Notes: a model not told the origin generated them from the letters alone. A stretch of DNA of 64,000 bases from a virus (IMGVR_UViG_3300046516_001816:186001-250000), one strand, 5' to 3'; shown: positions 32,310 through 41,107, numbered from the stretch's first letter. Made by a program: numbers and translations.

Positions 32310-32741
32310 ATGTCTCTGTTTCTGATTGCAGCCGTTGCGCTGATTGCCCTCCAGTTTACCAGTGGTATCGGTCAGTGGATCAGCGAAAACCAACAAGCCA
32401 CGCAAACCTTGGCCAAGCTCCAGTGGCTCGCCTCCAAGATCGGTCTGGCCCCGGCGATCATCACGACGCGCGTGCTCGTGATTGCAGCGTTCGTGCTGCT
32501 GTACTTCTTCGTCTCACATGCCGTCACGATTGCGCTCTTCGCGGGCGCTGGCTGGTATCTGTACAAGACCGGCAAGTACATTGTGATCTGGCATCAAGTC
32601 ACCGCGGGTGTACAAACCGTGGTGGATAACACGGCCAAAGACGTCGTGCAAAACGTCGTGAAGGACGTGAGCAATACGGTGCAAGCCGATGCATCGGCCG
32701 CCGCAGCGGCCAAGGGCGTCGACGTCTCGAAGCTGGCCTAA
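32310..32741 (+). CDS. Membrane protein with Ala-rich tail
   Basis: A 143-aa protein beginning just after the previous stop. N-terminal hydrophobic segment (residues 2-18), then two transmembrane helices (~50-70 and ~72-88), and a helical Val/Asp/Ala tail. Inner-membrane location expected. Function unknown. Confidence 0.6.
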   Translation: MSLFLIAAVALIALQFTSGIGQWISENQQATQTLAKLQWLASKIGLAPAIITTRVLVIAAFVLLYFFVSHAVTIALFAGAGWYLYKTGKYIVIWHQVTAGVQTVVDNTAKDVVQNVVKDVSNTVQADASAAAAAKGVDVSKLA

Positions 32742-32756
32742 GCGGCATAGGTTCCC

Positions 32757-32790
32757 GGGGAGTGGCGCTTCGGCGCTGCTCCCCATTTAT
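32757..32790 (+). terminator. Terminator with TTCG loop
   Basis: GGGGAGTGGCGC-TTCG-GCGCTGCTCCCC followed by ATTTATTC; preceded by an AGCGGCATAG sequence similar to the reversed tail motif. Confidence 0.8.
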
Positions 32791-32804
32791 TCTGTTAGGT
32801 GACC

Positions 32805-33368
32805 ATGAAACGAATTTACCAAGCCCATTCGCCCTTTGACATCACCCATGACGTGATGATGAGCAAAGCCTTTTTGTCGTTCCCGCTGAACCCGAAAGTG
32901 ATCTGGGACGTGGGCGTCGGCCCGGGCAAGTTCCTGATCGAATCGAAGTTTCGCTACAAGGACGTGACGCTCATTGGCATCGAGAACAATGCGCGCTATC
33001 CGGAACTGATGCGCGCGAACATGGAACGTCACGGCCTGCAACCGGACGACATCCAGATTGTCGAACGCGATGCCTGCTACGACGAGTTCGAAGATCTGCC
33101 GCGCCCGGATGCGATTTACATGAGCTGCGCCGGTCAAGCCGAAGTCGACATCCTGCCCAAGTTCTGGGAGTATCTCGCCCCGGGTGGCATGATCGTCTGT
33201 GCGATGAGTCCGCGCCCGGAGTGGACCTGTCGCATTGACAATGCGGTGAAACAGTTCGGCGGGGTGGTCTCGGACCTGACGTGTTTCTACGACAAGAACC
33301 AGATCTGGCAGCCTGCGTATATCAAGGCGGAGCTGGTGCACTGGCACGGCACGAAGCCTGCGGAATAA
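32805..33368 (+). CDS. SAM-dependent methyltransferase, CbiT-like
   Basis: A 187-aa protein from ATG 32805 after AGGTGA. It has the class I SAM-binding motif W-D-V-G-V-G-P-G-K-F (residues ~33-42), an acidic strand end I-G-I-E-N (~57-61), N-M-E-R-H-G-L and V-E-R-D-A, an arrangement like CbiT/CobL precorrin methyltransferases. In a phage the substrate is more likely DNA, RNA or protein than a corrin. Compact length suggests a single Rossmann-fold domain. Confidence 0.75.
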   Translation: MKRIYQAHSPFDITHDVMMSKAFLSFPLNPKVIWDVGVGPGKFLIESKFRYKDVTLIGIENNARYPELMRANMERHGLQPDDIQIVERDACYDEFEDLPRPDAIYMSCAGQAEVDILPKFWEYLAPGGMIVCAMSPRPEWTCRIDNAVKQFGGVVSDLTCFYDKNQIWQPAYIKAELVHWHGTKPAE

Positions 33369-33403
33369 TCTTTTACTGGGCTGTGTCATCCCATGAGCGA
33401 CGA

Positions 33404-33460
33404 GGTCAGCGTTGTCCTGGCAGGGGCAGCGCTGGCTGAGGTTTCTCCTTTTATGCCGTC
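33404..33460 (+). terminator. Terminator with TTTTATGCCGTC tail
   Basis: GGTCAGCG...CGCTGGCTG imperfect stem followed by TTTCTCCTTTTATGCCGTC. Confidence 0.65.
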
Positions 33461-33485
33461 AACTCGGGATTCAAAGTCGATTTAA

Positions 33486-33506
33486 CCATATATCATCCCC
33501 CTGAGT
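33486..33506 (+). promoter_or_regulatory. Candidate early promoter (TATATCAT)
   Basis: CCATATATCATCCCCCTGAG matches the pattern TATATNAY-N5-TGAG. It lies ~80 bp upstream of the HTH gene at 33577 and directly downstream of a terminator. Confidence 0.6.
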
Positions 33507-33576
33507 TACTAGGTAAAAGTAACTGGCTCGGTCTATCTGTTGAGTCCGATTAACCTATCTATAACACATCAAACCA

Positions 33577-34017
33577 ATGAACATGTCTCCGGCCATGGAA
33601 TACTTCGCTCAGGTCTCGCAAAAGGCCTATGACGCGAAACCGCCCTTTCGAGGCCTTGTATCGATGCACAAGCACGGCGACTACATTCTGATCAAGAGTG
33701 AGATCGCCGGGGAGATCGAGCGTCGCTGGTTCCACCAGTTGAACCCGATCTTCTATTACTACCTGCCTAAAGAGGTGCGCTTGCCGTTGGTACAAGAAAT
33801 GTACTGTGCGGGCAACAGCCTTTCCGAAATCGCCGAACTGATCGGACTGTCCAAGTCTACGATCTCGGCCGACATCACTGAACTCAAGAAGCGGTTCCAA
33901 ACCGACGGGATGATTCCGATCAAACCGCGCGATGTCACGCCTGCGGGCATCGTGCTCAAGAGTACCATCCAACAAAAACCCCAGAGTTTCACCCAGCAGT
34001 ACATTGATTCTTATTAA
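33577..34017 (+). CDS. HTH DNA-binding protein
   Basis: A 146-aa protein. Residues ~70-108 (Q-E-M-Y-C-A-G-N-S-L-S-E-I-A-E-L-I-G-L-S, then K-S-T-I-S-A-D-I) form a sigma-4/LuxR-type helix-turn-helix. A related protein lies at 34684. The N-terminal region is mixed alpha/beta and could be a dimerisation or ligand part. It is the first gene after a candidate early promoter, so an early transcription regulator is plausible. Confidence 0.7.
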   Translation: MNMSPAMEYFAQVSQKAYDAKPPFRGLVSMHKHGDYILIKSEIAGEIERRWFHQLNPIFYYYLPKEVRLPLVQEMYCAGNSLSEIAELIGLSKSTISADITELKKRFQTDGMIPIKPRDVTPAGIVLKSTIQQKPQSFTQQYIDSY

Positions 34018-34034
34018 ACAAGGAGCGTAGTACG

Positions 34035-34316
34035 ATGGAACAACTGAAGAAAGTGTTGCAACCGGGCGCAGTGTTTGTCACCACCGCCGAAGTCACGGTG
34101 CTCGAACCCAGTGAACCCGGTCAGATCGACGTGGCACTCAACTGGGGCAGCGCAGTGGATCTGAACGGCAGTCGACGGGACCCGGCGGGCAACTCCAAGG
34201 TTGGCGAATTCTCCAACGGCATGGACGAGCCGGTGGACGTGTATGCCGACTGGAACAAGGGCGAGCTGTATTACTACGACGACGTGCCGCAGGTCGTCGA
34301 GATTGACAAAACGTAA
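34035..34316 (+). CDS. Small beta-rich hypothetical protein
   Basis: A 93-aa protein after AAGGAG. It is strand-rich and acidic with an Asn/Gly/Ser loop in the centre. Function unknown. Confidence 0.55.
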   Translation: MEQLKKVLQPGAVFVTTAEVTVLEPSEPGQIDVALNWGSAVDLNGSRRDPAGNSKVGEFSNGMDEPVDVYADWNKGELYYYDDVPQVVEIDKT

Positions 34317-34339
34317 CCCCCACTGAAGGAGAGGCAGTC

Positions 34340-34618
34340 ATGGATAAGAATAAAGTGCGAGAGATCATGAACCAGCTCTTCGCTGGCGAGGACATCGACG
34401 CAGCAGTCGAGAAGATTTACCCGCTGATGAACAAAAAGCGGTTGCAAGGTATCCTCGATGGCACGCAGGACTTCAGCAAGGCTGACGTGATGCTGATCAC
34501 CTCGGCGTTCGTCCAGGGCACGCCGCCCGGCCCGATGGTCATCGATCCGAAAGTGCAGGCCGTCATTGACGACTTGCGCAAGGAAATTGGGGACGTCAAA
34601 AACATCCTCAAGCATTAA
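34340..34618 (+). CDS. Small helical hypothetical protein
   Basis: A 92-aa protein after AAGGAGAGG. Predicted all-helical (I-M-N-Q-L-F, A-V-E-K-I-Y) with a Pro-rich hinge near residue 61. Function unknown. Confidence 0.55.
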   Translation: MDKNKVREIMNQLFAGEDIDAAVEKIYPLMNKKRLQGILDGTQDFSKADVMLITSAFVQGTPPGPMVIDPKVQAVIDDLRKEIGDVKNILKH

Positions 34619-34639
34619 GCAGGTGCAGTACCGTAGTGC

Positions 34640-34660
34640 CGTAGCTCAATATATCTAAAA
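34640..34660 (+). promoter_or_regulatory. Weak promoter-like motif
   Basis: CAATATATCTAAAACC before the HTH gene at 34684 contains TATATCT but lacks the TGAG part. Listed as a weak candidate. Confidence 0.3.
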
Positions 34661-34683
34661 CCAATTGGAACAAAGGAAACGTA

Positions 34684-35142
34684 ATGGAAACAGTAGCAAA
34701 GAAAGACTTTGACGCCGTCGAGGACGCCATTCTCTCTGCGTATCAAATGAATAAAAACAGCCGTCGGCGCGTGCAGGTGAAGATCGACATGTTCAAGAAC
34801 ATCACGCTCTTGGAGATCTACATCGGCAACGTGAAGGGCAAGGACTATAAGTATCGCCAGCGTCTGTTCCGCGATGGCGTGGAGACGTTCAGCTACTGGC
34901 TGGATCAAGAACAGCGCTGCCCGCTGATTGCGAAGATGTTGTTCGAGGGCTACTCGCAAGCACGCACCGCGGAGATGTTGGGTTTCCACGTGGGCACCAT
35001 CCACAAGGACGTGCGCTATATGCGTGAGAAAACCACGCTGCTCGACGGCTACGTGTCCCGTGTCCCCAAGGACATCGTCGTGAGCAAGATCCGTCGTGTG
35101 CGCGGCGGCATTCCTGAAGTCACCGTTCAACGTCTGCACTAA
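34684..35142 (+). CDS. HTH DNA-binding protein (paralogue of 33577)
   Basis: A 152-aa protein after AAAGGAAACG. The HTH at residues ~83-112 (A-K-M-L-F-E-G-Y-S-Q-A-R-T-A-E-M-L-G-F, then V-G-T-I-H-K-D-V) aligns with that of 33577-34017. The rest is basic. It is probably a regulator of phage transcription. Confidence 0.65.
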   Translation: METVAKKDFDAVEDAILSAYQMNKNSRRRVQVKIDMFKNITLLEIYIGNVKGKDYKYRQRLFRDGVETFSYWLDQEQRCPLIAKMLFEGYSQARTAEMLGFHVGTIHKDVRYMREKTTLLDGYVSRVPKDIVVSKIRRVRGGIPEVTVQRLH

Positions 35143-35151
35143 GGAACAGAC

Positions 35152-35361
35152 ATGTCGTTTCAACTGATCGCTGTCTTTGCCGTTGTGGCTGCGCTTGCCC
35201 TCGCCCTGGGCATCTCGCTTCGCTGGAACACTCGCCAGAAGAAGCGCGCGCAGTTGATTGCGTCTCGCGACAGCGCGCTGTCGATGTTGTATTCGAAGTC
35301 CCCGCTCTCCGAGGCGGAGTACTTTCGTCGTCGAGTGGAACTCGCTCGTCAAGTGCATTAA
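35152..35361 (+). CDS. Small N-terminally anchored membrane protein
   Basis: A 69-aa protein with one transmembrane helix (residues ~4-22, Ala/Val/Leu-rich) and a basic tail. AAGGA RBS. Function unknown. Confidence 0.6.
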   Translation: MSFQLIAVFAVVAALALALGISLRWNTRQKKRAQLIASRDSALSMLYSKSPLSEAEYFRRRVELARQVH

Positions 35362-35424
35362 GGTTTTTCAGTCGTACATTCCCCGAAGTCGTACACACTA
35401 AACTCATTAAGAAGGAAACTGAAC

Positions 35425-36405
35425 ATGCATAAGAACGTCCAAATCGTCTCGATCGCTGACATCCAGGGCAAGCTGCCGCGTCTGCCGTTCGTCAATATCC
35501 TCGGCACGATCGCACCGGCCGACACCCTCGATCGCCTGCCCACCCATATGGTCGAGCTGGCCAACACCAAGTCGGCGTCACGCGCGGTCGTGTTCCTGCG
35601 TTTCGAAAAGAACACGCTGCGCAGCGGTGAGCACGACCTCGGCACCTCGGTGATGTTCGTCAAGGGCTGGCTGGAAAAGATGGTCAAGGAACTGAACGCC
35701 ACGCAAAACGGCGACAACCAGTTCACGATCGCCTACCAGGCAGCCTACGCGGGCTGGACGCCGCCGCAGTCGCGCTATCCGCACACGCCGGATACGTATC
35801 CGCACAACACGATGCCGGGTCAGCGTCCGTTGGCGTGGCCGGATACCCGCTATGGTGCGCCCGGTGGTTTCCGTCCGGCTGGATACGTGGGTATGGGTGG
35901 TCGTCCGGGTTATGCTCCGGATCAGGCCTTCCGTGCTGCGCCGGACTTTTCGGAACAAACGCTCTACGCGCTGGCCGAGGGCTTTGTGCAGCAGTTGACC
36001 GATCCGTACCCGATGGATCCGAAGCAAACCCACTTCGCGGTCAGCATGTACCCGACCAAGGACGGTGTACCGAATATCTCCGGCAGCGGACGCCTGGGTT
36101 ATGGTGTGTCGTTCGAGTTCTCGGAAGTGGTCGACCTGGAAGCGCACGACCGGTCGGTGGAGGCGTACAAGGAAAACGAGCACAACACGTACGACACGTA
36201 CCTTGCTGTCTTCCAGCATCTCGGCAAGGGGTATACGGTGAGCTTCACGCACCAGATGCTCGGCGCGCGTCTGCCGGAATTCATTACCGACGACGCATTG
36301 CAAACCGCGTTCAATACGCTGTGGTGTGACTTCTGGACCAAGCTCACGGGTGCAGAGGTCCGCGGTCCGAAGACGCTCACCTTCATCAAGCAGAATCAGA
36401 AGTAA
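35425..36405 (+). CDS. Hypothetical protein with Pro/Gly/Tyr-rich linker
   Basis: A 326-aa protein after AGAAGGAAAC. Two globular parts (residues ~1-110 and ~175-326) are joined by a disordered linker rich in Pro, Gly, Tyr and Arg (~112-172). Codon use is strongly biased, as for highly expressed genes. A structural or RNA-granule-like protein is conceivable; no family recognised. Confidence 0.65.
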   Translation: MHKNVQIVSIADIQGKLPRLPFVNILGTIAPADTLDRLPTHMVELANTKSASRAVVFLRFEKNTLRSGEHDLGTSVMFVKGWLEKMVKELNATQNGDNQFTIAYQAAYAGWTPPQSRYPHTPDTYPHNTMPGQRPLAWPDTRYGAPGGFRPAGYVGMGGRPGYAPDQAFRAAPDFSEQTLYALAEGFVQQLTDPYPMDPKQTHFAVSMYPTKDGVPNISGSGRLGYGVSFEFSEVVDLEAHDRSVEAYKENEHNTYDTYLAVFQHLGKGYTVSFTHQMLGARLPEFITDDALQTAFNTLWCDFWTKLTGAEVRGPKTLTFIKQNQK

Positions 36406-36422
36406 GTAACACTCGTTGTAAG

Positions 36423-36455
36423 AGAGCGGCCTGACCAGCCGCTTTCTTTTTTTCT
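36423..36455 (+). terminator. Rho-independent terminator
   Basis: AGCGGC-N7-GCCGCT then TTCTTTTTTTCTT. Confidence 0.8.
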
Positions 36456-36478
36456 TACATCAATTCGAAGGCCGAGAT

Positions 36479-36895
36479 ATGTTAGCCGCCCCTCAAACTG
36501 CAAGCATTGTTCCCGGTAGATTTAATCGGGAGATTGAAGCACTCAATGATGACGCGCTGGACCATATCGAGACGCTCTGGTACTCGGGCACGCCCCGTAT
36601 CATCTTCTCGGGCTGGATCAAGCTCGCCTTGGATAGCCTCGCAGGCATTAAGGCATCCCATTGGGTCAAGCAGTTCCAACTCTACAAAGCGCAAGACATC
36701 GCGCTGAAGTCGGGTGAGAAGGTTAGCGCTCTGCGCTTCGTGATGCTGGCGGTTCCTCCGGAATGCACCGGTGACCCCGTCGACTTTACACGCGAGCAAG
36801 AACGCGAGTTTCACATGCGAATCCGTACCTATCAGTGCTTCCTCAGGGTAGACGACCTGGGCCGCATTGTGGAGATCGTTCAGTCGCCCCATTAA
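36479..36895 (+). CDS. Hypothetical phage protein
   Basis: A 138-aa protein; ATG 36479 preceded by GAAGG. Mixed alpha/beta. No recognised motif. Confidence 0.55.
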   Translation: MLAAPQTASIVPGRFNREIEALNDDALDHIETLWYSGTPRIIFSGWIKLALDSLAGIKASHWVKQFQLYKAQDIALKSGEKVSALRFVMLAVPPECTGDPVDFTREQEREFHMRIRTYQCFLRVDDLGRIVEIVQSPH

Positions 36896-36925
36896 ACGAA
36901 GCTAGAACAAGAGGAGAATAAACCA

Positions 36926-37444
36926 ATGCAGTCCACCGCCACTAAGCTGCGCATCAAGTTTAACAAAGTACGGCGGGACACCCGCTGGAAGAAACCCAAT
37001 GCCCGTTTCATTTTGATCAGTCGTGATTTGCGTGAACCGACGGCGGTCCCGTGGCAACCGCTGATCGAGACATGCTACCAGGATTACGCTGACTTTATGA
37101 AGCGGGGTTGGCACAAAGGACACGTCTACGTCTTCCCCATACGTGGACGTCAACCCGGTGTGGTGTATGACCAGCTGATGGATCGGCTGGCACCGGAGCA
37201 ATCGCCGGAAGAAGACCTCGACACTGATCTGTTAGGACTCGACGCACTTCATCCCTTCGCCTCCACAGGGGGTGAGCTTCGCAGTCGCAAGCAGATGTTG
37301 AGCACACAGGTGAAGGCACCGGTCGAAATCCTCAATGCCGATGGCACGAAAGGCGTCATCGTTCGCCAGGTTACCCCGAGCCTGGATGAAGAGATGGCAC
37401 GTCTGAACGCCAGTCTTTCTATCAAAGGGCCGACCCGTGAGTGA
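36926..37444 (+). CDS. Basic N-terminus hypothetical protein
   Basis: A 172-aa protein after AGAGGAG. The N-terminus T-K-L-R-I-K-F-N-K-V-R-R resembles the basic motif of the MLSxQVK proteins, and an internal K-Q-M-L-S-T-Q-V-K-A-P-V (~129-140) echoes the same motif. Function unknown. It overlaps the next GTG start. Confidence 0.55.
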   Translation: MQSTATKLRIKFNKVRRDTRWKKPNARFILISRDLREPTAVPWQPLIETCYQDYADFMKRGWHKGHVYVFPIRGRQPGVVYDQLMDRLAPEQSPEEDLDTDLLGLDALHPFASTGGELRSRKQMLSTQVKAPVEILNADGTKGVIVRQVTPSLDEEMARLNASLSIKGPTRE

Positions 37445-37739
37445 CATCGCGAAGTTGTTTGTCTGGAATGGCGAGCCGGATCTGAAGCTCAAGAATCTGG
37501 ACGTCGATATGGATAAGCTCTACGAGCGTCTTAAGGCAGAGATGGCCAAGCGCCATGCGATCGGTCAGTCGATGTTTTTCAGCAAGACGCTCCCCGATCT
37601 GTCTGAAATCTTCATCGGCGTGGACCCCGGTGATCAGGTCAACCGTCCCACGATCATGAAGGTGTTGAAAGCCAAGCCCCAGGGTGGCGAACGTCTCCAG
37701 TTCGTTGTCCTGGATTCGTATTGTGGTTTCAAGGAATAA
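37437..37739 (+). CDS. Hypothetical phage protein
   Basis: A 100-aa protein with GTG start overlapping the previous stop (GTGAGTGA). Coupled translation is likely, as no separate RBS is evident. Function unknown. Confidence 0.55.
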   Translation: MSDIAKLFVWNGEPDLKLKNLDVDMDKLYERLKAEMAKRHAIGQSMFFSKTLPDLSEIFIGVDPGDQVNRPTIMKVLKAKPQGGERLQFVVLDSYCGFKE

Positions 37740-37741
37740 TA

Positions 37742-38296
37742 ATGCTCAGCAAACAAACCAAGGAACGCATCCACAAGAACAAGCAACGTCGACGGATGTT
37801 TCGTAACAAGTCAGCACGGGATCTCTTTCTGTCGCTCTACAGCGATCCGCATATCGCTCGACCGAATCGCAACGGCCTGAATTTCATGGCGCATCTACGC
37901 GAGCACATCAAGGGCGGCATGATGTCGGGTGATCTGTTTGTGATGCCTGCATTGGTCCGTCCCAGTCAATGTAAGTCGGACCTCGTGGGGTCTGAGGGCC
38001 GTCGCGCCCTGATGACTGGTGGTAAGTCTCTCATCGCCACGAAAGACCCCTATTCGGTCGTACTCGACAACGACACGTTGCTCAAGGGTGGCGACCTCCG
38101 GCAGATTTTCACCCGCATGCACGCGCAGCAACAGGTGCGGATGTTGGATGAGGCGCATATGGCGCCGCGCATGATTGTCCATCCGGATGGCCGCAAAGAA
38201 ATCATCGGCTGGAGTTACGTCGATGGTCCGTATGACAGGAATAACAAGGAAAACAAAGATGCTCAGCAGTCAAGTGAAAGCACGAATCGCCCGTAA
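37742..38296 (+). CDS. Basic protein with MLSxQxK motif
   Basis: A 184-aa protein; ATG 37742 is two bases after the previous stop. N-terminus M-L-S-K-Q-T-K-E-R-I-H-K-N-K-Q-R-R-R is shared with 38259 and 24837. The rest is alpha/beta with Met-rich stretches and a polar tail. Nucleic-acid association inferred from the basic N-terminus. Confidence 0.6.
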   Translation: MLSKQTKERIHKNKQRRRMFRNKSARDLFLSLYSDPHIARPNRNGLNFMAHLREHIKGGMMSGDLFVMPALVRPSQCKSDLVGSEGRRALMTGGKSLIATKDPYSVVLDNDTLLKGGDLRQIFTRMHAQQQVRMLDEAHMAPRMIVHPDGRKEIIGWSYVDGPYDRNNKENKDAQQSSESTNRP

Positions 38297-38660
38297 TAAG
38301 AACCGGCGGCGTTATCGCCTGAAGCTTAAGCAGGATGGTCAGGACTGGATGGACTTTAGCCAAACGTTGCGTTCACGGTTGCCTGCTGGTCTAGCCCGCA
38401 TCAAAAGACAGGCGGACGGCGCCATGGAGATTGACTTCCCGCTCAGTACGTCAGACGACAGCACCAACCCCAACAACTGTCTGACCTGTGACCATCACCA
38501 AAACCCCGACGGCGGGCACTGCTATATGTTCCGTGACGCCCCCACGGAAGTCTGCATGCAGCACACGGGTCGCCAGATGCCGGGCTTCTTGAAGGAGTTC
38601 TACGCTGACATGATGCCTCGGCTTCCGGATGACCAGTGGAAGGTGTTGTTCAAGGGTTAA
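38259..38660 (+). CDS. Basic, Cys/His-containing protein with MLSxQVK motif
   Basis: A 133-aa protein starting at ATG 38259 (AAGGAAAAC upstream) inside the previous gene's 3' end. N-terminus M-L-S-S-Q-V-K-A-R-I-A-R-N-K-N-R-R-R. A Cys/His cluster C-L-T-C-D-H-H...H-C...C-x-x-H (~72-100) suggests a metal-binding site. Function unknown. Confidence 0.6.
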   Translation: MLSSQVKARIARNKNRRRYRLKLKQDGQDWMDFSQTLRSRLPAGLARIKRQADGAMEIDFPLSTSDDSTNPNNCLTCDHHQNPDGGHCYMFRDAPTEVCMQHTGRQMPGFLKEFYADMMPRLPDDQWKVLFKG

Positions 38661-38696
38661 GCTGTTCTTTCAATTAAACTAAACCAAGGAAACAGA

Positions 38697-40109
38697 GTGA
38701 AAAACGAACTCACGATCAGCAAATTGATGATGATGGAAATGCCGGGTTACCGTGAGCAGTACCGACGTATCTATACGGGCTCGGGTGATCACGTCGGGAT
38801 TCACCAGTTCGCTGAAACGATCAATACCCTGGATGACGTCGAAGTCACCGGGGCGATCGCCGCGCAGCACGTCCACAAAGTGTTGCGCTTTGCGGACCAA
38901 CCCGAACCGAGTGCGCCGATTCCCTTTGGCTGGGACGCGCCACGGTATTCGTTCTTGCTGGTGGTGGAAACGAAAACGCCGATGGGCAGCAAAGAGATCA
39001 CGCATCTGGCTGGTTACACCGACCGCGTGGCGCCGATTGGCGAGCTGGAGTTTCATATCAACAGCACAGCGACCTGGCGAGAAATGCCTAATCGCGACGG
39101 CAGCGGCTACACGCTCATGTCGCAAGATCACCTGCACATGGATCCGAACGGTCAAGCGCTCTCGGGCGGGAATTACTCGGAGTTGATGCGCCCGAAGGAT
39201 ATCTTCTCGCGGCTGTCGCTGGGTGACGGACTGGCCATGGAAGAGGTGATCGATTTGCGCACCCGTGTCTCGGCGTATGCGACGCGTTCGGACCGCTACA
39301 ATGTCGTGCCGTCGGCGTGGCTTTCCAAGCTGGTGGAAGCATATCTGTCGGCGCTGCAAGATGAACTGGCCGCCAATGAAAGCACGGGGCTCTGGCACGT
39401 GTGTCAGGTTCACGCTGAAGAAACCCCGATCCGTTACAATCCGGTCCTCAGTGCCTTGGCGCAATTGGCAGCCAAACAAAACGGCACGTTCACCTTCGAC
39501 GATCTGAAACTCCTCGATAGCGAAGTCGCTGAGAAGACGACCGTTGCCAACCAGGGTAGTGATGACGCCAATGCAAAACTGATCTACTCGAACAATTATG
39601 AGGACTGGGACGTCGCAGTCGGGGAAGGCGAAGTCAGTCACGCTACGATTGCTTATGCGGCTGGCATGGCGTTACCACCCGTGATGAATGAGGCGGGGTT
39701 GTCCAGTGCGCATTTCGTGGTGCTGTATTCGCCGGACAGTCCGGCGAGCGTCGAAGTGCGCATCATCACAGTGAGCCCGATCTTTGCAACAAGCGATCTG
39801 AAAGCCGCGATTGATTTGTTTGTGTACGAGTTTGAAACGCTGGTCTTGCCGCAACTCGCGCCGCGCGATTACGAAGGCATCGAAACGTTGTTCCTCGAGA
39901 TCGACGCGGATCTCTACGGCACCACTGCGGTACGGGTGGCGCTGGATAAGCCCGAGAACACCAAGACGTTTTTGTTGCCCTCGTTTGCGGATTCGCTGCT
40001 GAGCCCGCTGCTGACCATCGAAGCCTGCAACACCACCAAGGACTTTATGGATCTCACGATCCTCGCCCGGGAGCTGGAAGCCGGACTGTCTCGGTTGACG
40101 GTGAAGTAG
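38697..40109 (+). CDS. Large hypothetical phage protein
   Basis: A 470-aa protein with GTG start after AAACCAAGGAAAC. No signal peptide or membrane segment. Alternating alpha/beta with several acidic blocks; it carries F-T-F-D-D-L-K-L-L and a helical C-terminus. Size and expression-type codons suggest a virion or infection-structure protein, but no motif supports a name. Confidence 0.6.
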   Translation: MKNELTISKLMMMEMPGYREQYRRIYTGSGDHVGIHQFAETINTLDDVEVTGAIAAQHVHKVLRFADQPEPSAPIPFGWDAPRYSFLLVVETKTPMGSKEITHLAGYTDRVAPIGELEFHINSTATWREMPNRDGSGYTLMSQDHLHMDPNGQALSGGNYSELMRPKDIFSRLSLGDGLAMEEVIDLRTRVSAYATRSDRYNVVPSAWLSKLVEAYLSALQDELAANESTGLWHVCQVHAEETPIRYNPVLSALAQLAAKQNGTFTFDDLKLLDSEVAEKTTVANQGSDDANAKLIYSNNYEDWDVAVGEGEVSHATIAYAAGMALPPVMNEAGLSSAHFVVLYSPDSPASVEVRIITVSPIFATSDLKAAIDLFVYEFETLVLPQLAPRDYEGIETLFLEIDADLYGTTAVRVALDKPENTKTFLLPSFADSLLSPLLTIEACNTTKDFMDLTILARELEAGLSRLTVK

Positions 40110-40115
40110 TGCGAC

Positions 40116-40193
40116 CCCCGCTTGGTCTTTGACCCCCAAGCGGGTTAAGGGACTCCATGATAAGTCAATACTTTCATGGATCCCCTTTTTTTA
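40116..40193 (+). terminator. Tandem terminator hairpins
   Basis: CCCGCTTGG-N10-CCAAGCGGG (40117-40144) then GGGACTCCATGA...TCATGGATCCCC with T7 (40149-40192). Confidence 0.8.
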
Positions 40194-40218
40194 TGACGCA
40201 CACTCACAAGGAGCTAGC

Positions 40219-40620
40219 ATGAATACCGGGATGTTGCAGTTTGTTCCTACGGCCGATACGTTAATTCCCACCACCGAGAGCGCGGTGTTAGCCGCGATCA
40301 GTACGTACGCCGGCGCTGAGATTGCGGGCAGCAGCGAGCATATCGACGAAGCGTTTCAGATGCTCAAATCGATGGCGATCACGCAGCTCAATCTAGTGGA
40401 TGGCAGTTTCGCGTACTACTACTATTTTGATGATAACAACAATGCCTTTCTGGTGTTAGCGGGACCCGCCGGCATGCAGACCCTGGATCATCATCCGCCT
40501 CAGCACGTACGCTTGCAATTGATTCTCGACCCGACGGGCACGATCCTGGGAAGTGGTGAGTGCTATATCACCAACATGCCGTTCTCTCCAGCTTCTCCCT
40601 TCTCGCCTGTTTTTTCCTAA
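40219..40620 (+). CDS. Hypothetical phage protein
   Basis: A 133-aa protein from ATG 40219 after AAGGAG. It has an aromatic strand F-A-Y-Y-Y-Y-F-D-D and a Ser/Pro C-terminus. Function unknown. Confidence 0.6.
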   Translation: MNTGMLQFVPTADTLIPTTESAVLAAISTYAGAEIAGSSEHIDEAFQMLKSMAITQLNLVDGSFAYYYYFDDNNNAFLVLAGPAGMQTLDHHPPQHVRLQLILDPTGTILGSGECYITNMPFSPASPFSPVFS

Positions 40621-40644
40621 CTGATCCGACAACGAGTTAAAAAC

Positions 40645-40998
40645 ATGTCAACCAAACGCGCAGGCTGGCTCATCGGGGCAGCAGCCGTCGCAACCATTCT
40701 TATAACGAACCATTACGAAGCAGGAGCCACCAGCCAGGTGGTGTTTCACTCTGCGTTGACGCAAGGGCCCCGAGATACGCTGGATCAGATTGTGCAGGAC
40801 GCAGCCAACGATGGCGGTCAGATCGTACGCTGTGACGCCATGCAACACTGTATCGATCTGGAGAGCAAAGAAGACATGGGGGATGCGCAATCCGGTTATT
40901 ACGTGGTCTTCCCGTCGGAGCCGAAATATAAAGGCAAGCTGCAACAGTATCAGCAACGCATTCAAAACTGGATGAAGAACCGGACAGAAAACGAATGA
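40645..40998 (+). CDS. Exported or membrane-anchored small protein
   Basis: A 117-aa protein with an N-terminal hydrophobic segment (residues ~7-21) after K-R, either an uncleaved anchor or signal (A-G-A-T). The rest is hydrophilic with two Cys (~60, 66) that could form a disulfide in the periplasm. Function unknown. Confidence 0.6.
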   Translation: MSTKRAGWLIGAAAVATILITNHYEAGATSQVVFHSALTQGPRDTLDQIVQDAANDGGQIVRCDAMQHCIDLESKEDMGDAQSGYYVVFPSEPKYKGKLQQYQQRIQNWMKNRTENE

Positions 40999-41003
40999 CA
41001 TAC

Positions 41004-41046
41004 AGGCTAGGCTGGGGGCAACCCTGGCCTAGCCTTTTATGCCCCC
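41004..41046 (+). terminator. Terminator with TTTTATGCC tail
   Basis: AGGCTAGG...CCTAGCCT stem then TTTTATGCCCCC, a variant of the recurrent tail. Confidence 0.75.
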
Positions 41047-41107
41047 TTTTTTCTTTCTATAAATACAAGTATTTAACCCTAAAACAACGATTCTAGAAAA
41101 AGTCAAA

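Noticed and set aside
37742-38660. Toxin-antitoxin pair from the overlapping basic genes
   Set aside because: Overlap and small size fit, but neither protein shows a toxin or antitoxin motif and the basic N-terminal tag is shared with a distant gene.
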